From an uncultured Lachnospiraceae bacterium (GTDB lineage: Bacteria; Bacillota; Clostridia; Lachnospirales; Lachnospiraceae): DNA of 18,934 bases. The stretch is from NCBI GenBank assembly GCA_902782815.1, contig CACZOS010000085.1, positions 1 through 18,934 of the forward strand, in the 5' to 3' direction. Under the pieces are notes generated by a model. It was not told where the DNA came from. It did no database searches and worked only from the letters and a program-made list of their open reading frames with translations. This document shows, piece by piece, positions 1 to 10,916 of this stretch (its first letter is position 1; every line of letters begins with the position of its first letter). The position numbers were made by a program, and so were the translations under genes.

Positions 1-30
1 CTCCCGGCCCCGGACGGCTGTTTTTCTTTA

Positions 31-441
31 TCAGTTTTTCTTAGCCATGCTGAGTCGCAGAAGAGCCCTCTTCAATGCCAGTTCGGCACGAATCACATTC
101 GCCTCGCCGGATTCGCTTTTCAGGCGTCGTTCGGCACGGACCCGGGCCTCCTCAGCCCTCTTGGCGTCTATATCTTCCGGCCATTCGACCGCCTCAGTCA
201 AGATGGTGACCCGGTCACCCAAAATCTCCACAAAACCCTTATGAAGAGCAGCTTCCCGCTTATTACCCTCCTCGTCGGTGATGGTCATCTGACCCGGAGC
301 GATCATCTGGGTCATGGGGATATGGTTTGCATAGACCCCCACCTCACCCTCGGTGGTGTTGTATTCCACCATGGCCACATCACCGGAATAGAAGATCTTC
401 TCCGGAGTGTATATCTCAAGTCTTAAAAGCTTATCTGCCAT
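31..441 (-). CDS. atpC: F-type ATP synthase epsilon subunit
   Basis: This is the epsilon subunit of the F1 central stalk, which contacts gamma and the c-ring and can inhibit ATP hydrolysis. The 136-residue product has the family's two parts: an N-terminal beta-sandwich (about residues 1-86, opening MADKLLRLEIYTPEKIFYSG, with the EGEVGVYANHIP stretch) and a C-terminal alpha-helical hairpin (about 90-134, rich in Glu, Arg and Ala). Length is normal for the family. The ATG start follows the beta-subunit stop by 8 bp, so it is the last gene of the atp operon. The 30 bases left in the window beyond its stop include a GC-rich stretch that could begin a terminator, but the window ends there. Confidence 0.97.
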   Translation of the reverse strand: MADKLLRLEIYTPEKIFYSGDVAMVEYNTTEGEVGVYANHIPMTQMIAPGQMTITDEEGNKREAALHKGFVEILGDRVTILTEAVEWPEDIDAKRAEEARVRAERRLKSESGEANVIRAELALKRALLRLSMAKKN

Positions 442-449
442 AGGATCAC

Positions 450-2763
<2,314 letters not shown>

Positions 2764-2777
2764 ATGCGCTCACCACC

Positions 2778-4301
<1,524 letters not shown>

Positions 4302-4375
4302 CTATAATTTAAAGAAATTAAAGACTTGTATCTCTCTTCCGGTTCACTCAGGACCTGTCTGTTAAAAATCCCGGC

Positions 4376-4921
4376 TCACACCTGAAGCATGCCCAGTTCC
4401 CTGGTCAGCTTATCCAGCTGGGTCTTTAAACTGCTGTCCACAACCCGGTCATCAATGCGGATGATCAGCCCTCCCAGGATAGACGGATCCACCTTGTAGT
4501 CCATCTCGAAGGTATGATATCCGGTGGTGGCCACAAGTCTGTCCTCCACAGCTTTTCGCTGGGCATCAGAAAGGTCCACCGCGGAAATGACATGGGCTGT
4601 TCCGATCCCCTTATGCTTCTTCACCCGGCGGATGAAATAGTCAAAGATGGGGAGAATCTCATTATAGCGGTCCTTGGTCACGATGATGTGAAGAAAACCC
4701 ACCATATCTCCGGACACTCTGCCTTGGAATACTTTCTCGATGAAGGCAGTCTTCTCTTCTTTTCTGATCTTAGGGTGATTAAAGAGCCTGAGCATATCTT
4801 CGTTCCCGAGAAATGCATCGCGGACGAAGCAGGCTTCCTCAAACAGCGTATCCATGCTGTCCTTCTCCAAAGCCAGCTCAAACAGGGCATCACCGTAAGT
4901 AGAGCTCACTAGTTTAGCCAT
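4376..4921 (-). CDS. atpH: F-type ATP synthase delta subunit (OSCP)
   Basis: Delta is the peripheral-stalk cap that ties the b subunits to the top of F1. The 181-residue product matches the OSCP/delta family in length and pattern: an N-terminal helical domain (YGDALFELALEKDSMDTLFE, then a conserved HPKIRKEEKTAFIEKVF stretch) and a C-terminal domain ending with the diagnostic SILGGLIIRIDDRVVDSSLK segment. The start overlaps the end of the b-subunit gene by 13 bp, which suggests translational coupling. After its stop, 95 bp without a gene precede alpha. Confidence 0.97.
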   Translation of the reverse strand: MAKLVSSTYGDALFELALEKDSMDTLFEEACFVRDAFLGNEDMLRLFNHPKIRKEEKTAFIEKVFQGRVSGDMVGFLHIIVTKDRYNEILPIFDYFIRRVKKHKGIGTAHVISAVDLSDAQRKAVEDRLVATTGYHTFEMDYKVDPSILGGLIIRIDDRVVDSSLKTQLDKLTRELGMLQV

Positions 4922-5445
4922 GTCTCATCCCCTATTTCCTCTAATGTCTGCTCGATGAGGGCATTCTGCTTTTCCGCATCCAGGGATGCCGCAACGATCT
5001 TCTCGGACATGAGAGAGGCCACAGAGATCATCTCCTGCTTCACCTCGTCCTTGACCCTCTTCTTCTCAAGCTCTGCCTCCTGACGGGCGGAAGCGATAAT
5101 GCGGGAGGCCTCCTGCCTTGCATCATCCACGATCTCGTCCTCACGCCTCAGGGCTTTGGTCCTGGCATCGCTCAGGATCTGCTCCGCTTCTTTATCAATA
5201 TTCTTTATCTTTCCGTCATATTCTTCTTTGATGCGAAGGGCTTCTTCCCTGTTCTTCGCTGCTTCCTTCTGGTCATTCTCCACCCTTTCCTTCCGCTCAT
5301 TGAGTATTTTGCGGACAGGATCCAGCAGGAGCTTGCTCGCCACCATAAATATAATGAAGACGGCGATTCCCTGGAATACCAGCTGAAAGAGAAGCTGCGC
5401 ATCCAAACCGAATATACGGTTATCCAGCTGCGCTAGTAATATCAC
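4909..5445 (-). CDS. atpF: F-type ATP synthase b subunit
   Basis: The b subunit forms the peripheral stalk. The 178-residue protein has one N-terminal membrane helix (about residues 14-36, LFQLVFQGIAVFIIFMVASK), the LLLDPVRKIL turn, and then a long charged coiled coil (about 45-170) rich in Glu, Lys, Arg and Ala with regularly spaced hydrophobics. The start codon is GTG at 5445, preceded by GGAGG at 7 bases spacing, and no in-frame ATG fits better. It sits 39 bp after the c-subunit gene and overlaps delta at its 3' end. Confidence 0.96.
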   Translation of the reverse strand: MILLAQLDNRIFGLDAQLLFQLVFQGIAVFIIFMVASKLLLDPVRKILNERKERVENDQKEAAKNREEALRIKEEYDGKIKNIDKEAEQILSDARTKALRREDEIVDDARQEASRIIASARQEAELEKKRVKDEVKQEMISVASLMSEKIVAASLDAEKQNALIEQTLEEIGDETWLN

Positions 5446-5484
5446 CGGTGCGCCTCCTTTCGATTTCCTCGGGCGACCACAATC

Positions 5485-6562
<1,078 letters not shown>

Positions 6563-6566
6563 ATTT

Positions 6567-7007
6567 TCACCTTCCTTTCCTCCGTAGTTGTTTAGTTATA
6601 TATACATTTGTGTAGACATGGAGATGGGCGGAAACCTTCAGGCCGATCATCCCGATGACCACACCGGGAAAGCTGATCAGGCTGAATTTCAGTCCCAGCC
6701 ATGCCGCCACAAGCATAACTATCGTCCTCATTAAACTGTATATAATGCTGCTTCTCACCGCCCGGGACCGATCCATGGTCAGGACCCTTTTAATCCCCGC
6801 CGCCATGCTGACGGCACATCCGACGGCCACAAGGGTACCGATCAGAAGACCCAGGCTGTAACTCCCCTTATTGGGGACCAGCGCCAGACCGATGAGTTCA
6901 AAGACGGCGCTGTAGATCAGACATCCGAAGATCAGGTCCAGCAGCGTCTCGTTTGTATTTCGGAATCTTTCCCTGATTCTGTTCACGGTCCGGTTCCCCA
7001 TTTTCAT
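6567..7007 (-). CDS. atpI: ATP synthase subunit I-like membrane protein (AtpI/UncI family)
   Basis: A 146-residue protein with four predicted membrane helices (about 23-44, 52-72, 85-105 and 107-126) and short basic ends, the topology of AtpI/UncI proteins encoded just upstream of atpB. Family members have been implicated in assembling the c-ring or in Mg2+ supply; they are not core subunits. Sequence identity in this family is low, so the call rests on position and topology. Two in-frame ATGs (7007 and 7001) are possible starts and neither has a textbook ribosome-binding site. It is 4 bp from atpB and 18 bp from the preceding gene. Confidence 0.75.
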   Translation of the reverse strand: MKMGNRTVNRIRERFRNTNETLLDLIFGCLIYSAVFELIGLALVPNKGSYSLGLLIGTLVAVGCAVSMAAGIKRVLTMDRSRAVRSSIIYSLMRTIVMLVAAWLGLKFSLISFPGVVIGMIGLKVSAHLHVYTNVYITKQLRRKGR

Positions 7008-7025
7008 CTCATCTCTCTTCCCGGC

Positions 7026-7397
7026 TTACGGTTCCCAGAGGTCATCCGGGCGGTCTCCCGGATCATCCTCATGGAACGTTCCCCTGCCCGTGGACTCCTC
7101 CATGCGTGGTTCCGGACAGTTTTCCATCCGGGAAGCTCCATTACTCCTCAGGCCCCCTCCGGAACGCAGGCCCGTACTCCCCAGCGGAGCAAATCTTCTT
7201 ATTATGTGGTAACAGCTCCGGAAACCTGCCAGGATCCCCAGGACCAGAAAAAGGACGAAGAGGAGTTCGCTCCCTGTCTTTTTCATGACCAGGCTGCCCA
7301 GCCAGGCGCTGAAAAATACGGAGACCAGCATGGTGATCCCGATCTGGGTGACCAGGATGAGCATGCGCAGGGGATGTTTTTCCTTCTGCCTGCTCAT
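7026..7397 (-). CDS. AtpZ/AtpI-type small membrane protein with extended tail
   Basis: A 123-residue protein with two hydrophobic helices (about 11-38 and 44-65) separated by a short VMKKTGSE turn, matching the two-helix AtpZ-like proteins encoded at the head of many Firmicutes atp operons. The second helix ends in ILAGFRSCYHIIRR, resembling the family's G-x-x-x-x-Y end. Residues from about 70 to the end form a Gly/Arg/Ser-rich then Asp/Glu/Pro-rich tail that looks disordered and is longer than expected for the family. The start overlaps the phosphatase-like gene's stop by 4 bp (ATGA), so translation is probably coupled. A role in ATP synthase assembly is inferred from context. Confidence 0.65.
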   Translation of the reverse strand: MSRQKEKHPLRMLILVTQIGITMLVSVFFSAWLGSLVMKKTGSELLFVLFLVLGILAGFRSCYHIIRRFAPLGSTGLRSGGGLRSNGASRMENCPEPRMEESTGRGTFHEDDPGDRPDDLWEP

Positions 7398-7861
7398 GGG
7401 CTGATCAGCTCCAGGATGATGCGGTCGGCCGCCGCCTCCATGGCCTGCCTCATCAGGTCAAAACAGGCTTCATAGGCCTCTTTATTATCCTCCATCACAT
7501 CCGGGATCTCCTCCTCCATATCGATGAAGGTCCCCAGGAACATACAGGTGGTATTCACTTCAAAATGTTCCCGGATATGATCCGTCTCTCCCTTTCCCAT
7601 GGTGAGGACCAGATCGGCCCCATCCATATCCTCCTGGGTCAGTTCCGATGACCTTTTGGTCACTTCCTCGCAGCCGTTCTCATATAAGACCGCCGCTGCC
7701 TTGGGGGAAATCGGCTCGGAAAACAGAACGATCAGACCTCTGGAGATCACTTCCACATTGGTGATGTTTTTCTGACGGAAAATCTTCTTTAATATGGCCT
7801 CTGCCAAAATGCTCCTGGTCAGGTTGTTTTCTCCCACCAGGATGATCTTTTTGTCACTCAA
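7394..7861 (-). CDS. Low-molecular-weight phosphatase homologue lacking the catalytic Cys
   Basis: A 155-residue protein of the low-molecular-weight protein tyrosine/arginine phosphatase fold (YwlE-like). The N-terminal strand-loop-helix reads IILVGENNLTRSILAEAILK, where the family has V-C-x-G-N-x-C-R-S-x-x-A-E. The nucleophilic Cys is Gly10 here, while Arg16, Ser17 and the AEA helix remain. The ADLVLTMGK strand (82-90) is typical, and the general-acid Asp is present (Asp121 in EEIPDVMED). The start is TTG at 7861, supported by AGGAGGTGA just upstream inside the end of the Sua5 gene, so the two are likely coupled. In Bacillus, ywlE lies near ywlC and is an arginine phosphatase feeding into ClpC regulation. 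Without the Cys this protein is probably not an active phosphatase and may bind phospho-ligands or serve a structural role. Confidence 0.85.
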   Translation of the reverse strand: MSDKKIILVGENNLTRSILAEAILKKIFRQKNITNVEVISRGLIVLFSEPISPKAAAVLYENGCEEVTKRSSELTQEDMDGADLVLTMGKGETDHIREHFEVNTTCMFLGTFIDMEEEIPDVMEDNKEAYEACFDLMRQAMEAAADRIILELISP

Positions 7862-7865
7862 CTTC

Positions 7866-8933
7866 TCACCTCCTGCATGAGATCACACGGTATCCCGCTG
7901 CCTTTAACATGCGGTTCATGATCGCGTCGCCCAGTTTCTCATCGAAAAAGCTCTCCGCGTAGATATAGTCTGCCCCGGAGGCATCCATCTCCCGGAGCAC
8001 GCGGTAGAGATTGGCCGCAATGGTCTGCGGCTGTTCCCTGGAACCGACACTTTTCGCTATTCCTTCCGGATACAGGGACAGGGTTTCCTCCGTCCCGATA
8101 ATGCCGACAGTAAAGCCCTCAGCCTGTCTGAGAACAGTCAATTCATTGATCTTTTTCACCACCCGGGCAGTCTCCCCTTCAACCAGGATCATCTGTCCCT
8201 TTGGCGCGTAATGGCGGTATTTCATCCCCGGCGCCTTCGCCACGAGGTCTTTTGCCGGAGTTCTTCCCGCGATGGCAGGGTCGATCTCCGCCTCACCCAC
8301 CAGGTCCGTGATCTCCTCAAGGGAAATATAGCCAGGGCGAAGGATGATGGGATGGTCTCCGGTCATGTCCACAATGGTGGATTCGATACCGATCCCCACG
8401 GGACCGCCGTCCAGGATCATGGGGATCCTTCCCTTCATGTCCTCGTATACATGTACGGCACGGGTGGGGCTGGGTCTTCCCGAGATATTGGCGCTGGGTG
8501 CCGCGATGATTCTCCCGCTGCGGCGGATAAATTCCCTGGCATCCGGATGGGAGGGCATGCGGATCGCCACCGTATCCAGGCCTCCCGTGGTCGTGGAGGG
8601 GACGGTCCTCTTCCTGGGAAGGATCACCGTCAGGGGGCCGGGCCAGAAGGCATCCATGATCTTCCCGGCGTCCGGGCTCACCTCCGCGGCTATCTCTTCC
8701 ACCTGCGCCGTATCCACGATATGCATGATCAGCGGATTGTCCGACGGACGTCCCTTCGCCTCATATATGCGGGCGCTGGCATCCGGATTCATGCCGTCCG
8801 CCCCAAGTCCGTAGACCGTCTCCGTGGGAAAAGCCACCAGCCCCCCCGCCCGGATAATCTCTCCCGCGCGGTTCATGGTCTGTTCTCTTTCCTCCTCGGA
8901 TATGGTCGTCAGATCGATTAATTCTGTGTACAA
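7866..8933 (-). CDS. L-threonylcarbamoyladenylate synthase (Sua5/YwlC)
   Basis: Makes threonylcarbamoyl-AMP from threonine, bicarbonate and ATP, the first step of the t6A37 tRNA modification, in the cytosol. The 355-residue protein has the YrdC domain (about 10-210) with AFPTETVYGLGADG (34-47), the K-x-R motif KGRPSDNPL (Lys60, Arg62) and PSANISGRPSPT (146-157, the S-x-N motif). A linker and a C-terminal Sua5 domain (about 235-355) follow, which makes it the long Sua5 form rather than the short TsaC. The start is TTG at 8933 with GGAGGG 5 bases upstream. It is the first gene of the operon that continues into the ATP synthase genes, 4 bp before the phosphatase homologue. Confidence 0.95.
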   Translation of the reverse strand: MYTELIDLTTISEEEREQTMNRAGEIIRAGGLVAFPTETVYGLGADGMNPDASARIYEAKGRPSDNPLIMHIVDTAQVEEIAAEVSPDAGKIMDAFWPGPLTVILPRKRTVPSTTTGGLDTVAIRMPSHPDAREFIRRSGRIIAAPSANISGRPSPTRAVHVYEDMKGRIPMILDGGPVGIGIESTIVDMTGDHPIILRPGYISLEEITDLVGEAEIDPAIAGRTPAKDLVAKAPGMKYRHYAPKGQMILVEGETARVVKKINELTVLRQAEGFTVGIIGTEETLSLYPEGIAKSVGSREQPQTIAANLYRVLREMDASGADYIYAESFFDEKLGDAIMNRMLKAAGYRVISCRR

Positions 8934-8974
8934 AAAATCCCTCCATACTACGAAAAGATATGCGTATTGTAGAT

Positions 8975-8983
8975 ATCATACCA
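8975..8983 (-). promoter_or_regulatory. Extended -10 promoter for the Sua5-atp operon
   Basis: On the minus strand TGG-TATGAT forms an extended -10 element 41 bases upstream of the Sua5 TTG start. No good -35 hexamer is present at 17 bases (TGGCAA at best), which fits an extended -10 promoter. It is the nearest promoter candidate to the operon. Confidence 0.5.
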
Positions 8984-9025
8984 TTTCTTGAGGTAAATTG
9001 CCATCAATTCTTGGAGGAAAATACA

Positions 9026-9086
9026 CCCCGGAGACTGCGAGGAATCCGGGGCGCCTGGTTCACGGAAAACAACAGACTGCCGTGAA
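9026..9086 (-). other. Two adjacent hairpins in the divergent intergenic region
   Basis: The 8934-9235 stretch has no gene. Besides promoters it holds two stems: TTCACGG/CCGTGAA (9059-9065 with 9080-9086) and CCCCGGA/TCCGGGG (9026-9032 with 9045-9051). Both contain the 7-base sequence GCAGTCT on the minus strand (9074-9080 and 9032-9038). They lie downstream of a possible minus-strand promoter (9106-9134), so they may be part of a leader RNA or a small RNA before Sua5. I recognise no known riboswitch family. Confidence 0.35.
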
Positions 9087-9105
9087 ATGATTTTACTGTA
9101 TCCTG

Positions 9106-9134
9106 ACCATATCATATTTTCCATATTTTTACAA
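9106..9134 (-). promoter_or_regulatory. Possible distal promoter for the Sua5-atp operon or a leader RNA
   Basis: On the minus strand TTGTAA (9129-9134), 17 bases, then TATGGT (9106-9111). The region is AT-rich, so chance matches are likely. If used, transcription would start near 9099 and include the two hairpins at 9026-9086. Confidence 0.3.
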
Positions 9135-9171
9135 TATTTTTCGAATTAAGATTTCCGTCAGATTTTTCTTC

Positions 9172-9200
9172 TTTACAGTTTAAGAATTAATGTATATACT
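9172..9200 (+). promoter_or_regulatory. Promoter of mecA
   Basis: TTTACA (9172-9177), a 17-base spacer, then TATACT (9195-9200): a good sigma-A-type promoter with a start point near 9207. The AAGGAGG site at 9221-9227 follows, 8 bases before the mecA ATG. Confidence 0.75.
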
Positions 9201-9235
9201 GGGGTAAGAATTATGAGGATAAGGAGGATACGCGT

Positions 9236-10024
9236 ATGATCATCGAGAAATTAAATGAAAATCAGATCCGATGCATATTGGAGAAGAAAGATCTGGAAAA
9301 GCGTCAGCTGAAGTTGTCTGAGCTTGCATACGGCTCCTCCAAGGCCAAGGCTTTATTCCGTGACATGATGGAAAAAGCAGCCGAGGAATGCGGATTCAGA
9401 GCGGACAATATCCCTCTTATGATCGAGGCCATCCCCATCTCCCTGGACTGTCTGGTCCTGGTGGTGACCAAGGTGGAAGATCCGGAGATGCTGGATACCC
9501 GCTTTTCCCGGTTCTCTTCCCCTGCCGGGGCGGAGGATGACGGGGATGAGGAATACACGGACCTCTCCTATGGGGAGGAGCAGTCCGCAGATGAGACGGA
9601 TGACGATTCCTCCTGGACGGAGAATAACGAGTCTGCTGATCTTCTTGGCTCCTTCAGCCAGGCGATCCGGTCCGCGAAACAGGATCTCCTCAGAAACAAA
9701 TCCGGAAAGGATGTGGTCAGGCCCCTGGCTGACCAGATATTTGCCTTCGATTCCCTGGATGAAGTGATCCGCCTCTGCGGCCATCTGACTCCCTTCTACA
9801 GAGGTGAAAGTCATTTGTATAAGGACCTTTCCCAGGGAGTGTACTACCTGGTCCTGATGAAAAAAGATATGGACGAGGCCTTGTATGACCGTGCCTGCAC
9901 AATCTGCTCCGATCACGGGGAGTGCATAAAGACATCCTACGGATCTCTCTCCTATTTTAAGGAGCACTTCCGGCTGGTCTGCTGGGAGGATGCCCTGGGG
10001 ATCCTCGAAAGCCTTAACATCTGA
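9236..10024 (+). CDS. mecA: Adaptor protein MecA
   Basis: MecA-family adaptor that delivers substrates to, and activates, the ClpC ATPase of the ClpCP protease. The 262-residue protein has the N-terminal substrate-binding domain (about 1-90: MIIEKLNENQIRCILEKKDL, LSELAYGSSKAKALFRDMME and IEAIPISLDCLVLVVTKV). A very acidic linker follows (about 91-135, mostly Asp, Glu and Ser), then the C-terminal ClpC-binding domain (about 165-262: DQIFAFDSLDEVIRL, LYKDLSQGVYYLVL and SYFKEHFRLVCWEDA). It is longer than the 218-residue Bacillus subtilis MecA, mainly through the linker. It is transcribed alone, divergently from the Sua5-phosphatase-atp operon, from its own promoter, and ends at a strong bidirectional terminator. 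Confidence 0.92.
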   Translation: MIIEKLNENQIRCILEKKDLEKRQLKLSELAYGSSKAKALFRDMMEKAAEECGFRADNIPLMIEAIPISLDCLVLVVTKVEDPEMLDTRFSRFSSPAGAEDDGDEEYTDLSYGEEQSADETDDDSSWTENNESADLLGSFSQAIRSAKQDLLRNKSGKDVVRPLADQIFAFDSLDEVIRLCGHLTPFYRGESHLYKDLSQGVYYLVLMKKDMDEALYDRACTICSDHGECIKTSYGSLSYFKEHFRLVCWEDALGILESLNI

Positions 10025-10054
10025 CGGGACTATCCCTGATCTTATCTGAGAAAG

Positions 10055-10097
10055 AAAAAACTCCGAAGGATCCATCCGGATCCTGTCGGAGTTTTTT
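10055..10097. terminator. Bidirectional terminator between mecA and the DUF1858 gene
   Basis: AAAAAACTCCGA (10055-10066) pairs with TCGGAGTTTTTT (10086-10097), extended inside by AGGATCC/GGATCCT around an ATCC loop with one bulged G. T-runs on both strands let it end mecA (plus) and the convergent DUF1858 gene (minus). Confidence 0.93.
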
Positions 10098-10112
10098 GAT
10101 TTTCACAGCTTA

Positions 10113-10319
10113 TTATGCTGTGGCAAGATATTCGTTGATCGCTTTGAGGACCGCATCAGCGTCCATCCCGTGGACCATGCATGCCTCTTCCAGGGATTCC
10201 ATGGCGGAAGCCGGACATCCGACGCAATGCATACCGGCATTCATCAGGATTGCGGCAATCCCCATATCCATCTGGAGCATCTCACCGATCAGTGTACTTT
10301 TTGTTACCTGTGCAGCCAT
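10113..10319 (-). CDS. DUF1858 / hybrid-cluster-associated redox disulfide protein
   Basis: A 68-residue soluble protein of the DUF1858 family. It has the family pattern: a start of TKSTLIGEMLQMDMGIAAIL, then the two-cysteine motif HCVGCPAS (Cys32 and Cys35) in a helix-turn setting, then SLEEACMVHGMDADAVLKAI. Members are predicted small redox proteins using a CxxC disulfide and are sometimes found with hybrid-cluster (prismane) proteins; the actual substrate is not known. The ATG has AGGAGG 8 bases upstream. It has its own promoter (10358-10386) and shares the bidirectional terminator with mecA, so it is probably monocistronic and not part of the neighbouring rib operon. Confidence 0.87.
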   Translation of the reverse strand: MAAQVTKSTLIGEMLQMDMGIAAILMNAGMHCVGCPASAMESLEEACMVHGMDADAVLKAINEYLATA

Positions 10320-10357
10320 ATAGCATACCTCCTAATCCTTTACTCGAATCAGAAGTG

Positions 10358-10386
10358 AGTATAAACCATCCCGTGGAAAAAAGCAA
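10358..10386 (-). promoter_or_regulatory. Promoter of the DUF1858 gene
   Basis: On the minus strand TTGCTT (10381-10386), 17 bases, then TATACT (10358-10363). The start point would be near 10351, about 30 bases before the ATG. The -35 lies inside the run of T that follows the ribH hairpin. Confidence 0.7.
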
Positions 10387-10407
10387 GGACAAACTTTCCT
10401 GTTCCTT
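10374..10407 (-). terminator. Probable weak terminator of the rib operon
   Basis: After the ribH stop the minus strand can pair AAGGAACA (10400-10407) with TGTCCTT (10385-10391), a 7-bp stem with one bulged base, followed by GCTTTTTTCC. The T-run supports termination but the stem is short and imperfect. Confidence 0.45.
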
Positions 10408-10411
10408 TTTC

Positions 10412-10885
10412 TTATTTATCCATCTCTCTCAGGAGATTGATCAGCTCGATGGCACCGAGTGCACATTCATATCCCTTATTTCCGGCCTTGGAACCTGCTC
10501 GTTCGATGGCCTGCTCGATATTCTCCGTGGTGATCACGCCGAACATTACCGGAATCTTTGCCTTAAGGCTAACCTGGGCAATACCCTTGGCAGACTCGTT
10601 GCATACAAGGTCATAGTGGCTGGTTGAGCCGCGGATCACTGAACCCAGGGCGATGATGGCGTCATATTTCCCGGAATCTGCCATTTTCTGACAGATCAGG
10701 GGAAGTTCAAAGGCTCCCGGAACCCAGGCCACATCAATGTTTTCTTCCTTGATTCCATGACGTACCAGGCCGTCGATGGCGCCGCCCAGCAGCTTGCTTA
10801 CGATAAATTCATTAAATCTGGGGCAGACGATACCGATTCGCTCCTCTCCTCCGACCACTTTTCCTTCCAATACGTTAACTCCCAT
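10412..10885 (-). CDS. ribH: 6,7-dimethyl-8-ribityllumazine synthase
   Basis: Condenses the RibD product with 3,4-dihydroxy-2-butanone-4-phosphate (DHBP) to give lumazine, the penultimate step of riboflavin synthesis. The 157-residue protein is full length. It shows the RFNEFI start of the active site, WVPGAFELP (54-62), [16 protein letters not shown] with the catalytic His, and [24 protein letters not shown], split across the C-terminal half, including the phosphate-binding Arg. It is the last gene of the rib operon, 31 bp after ribBA, with AGGAGG before the ATG. Members usually form 60-subunit shells or pentamers; the sequence does not show which. Confidence 0.98.
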   Translation of the reverse strand: MGVNVLEGKVVGGEERIGIVCPRFNEFIVSKLLGGAIDGLVRHGIKEENIDVAWVPGAFELPLICQKMADSGKYDAIIALGSVIRGSTSHYDLVCNESAKGIAQVSLKAKIPVMFGVITTENIEQAIERAGSKAGNKGYECALGAIELINLLREMDK

Positions 10886-10916
10886 GTCATTTCCTCCTGT
10901 TTTTTCTTTATATTAA

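Noticed and set aside
6567..7397. The AtpI-like and AtpZ-like genes as one frameshifted gene
   Set aside because: Each has its own start, a complete helix topology and a family resemblance, and an 18-bp gap lies between them; two assembly proteins before atpB are normal.
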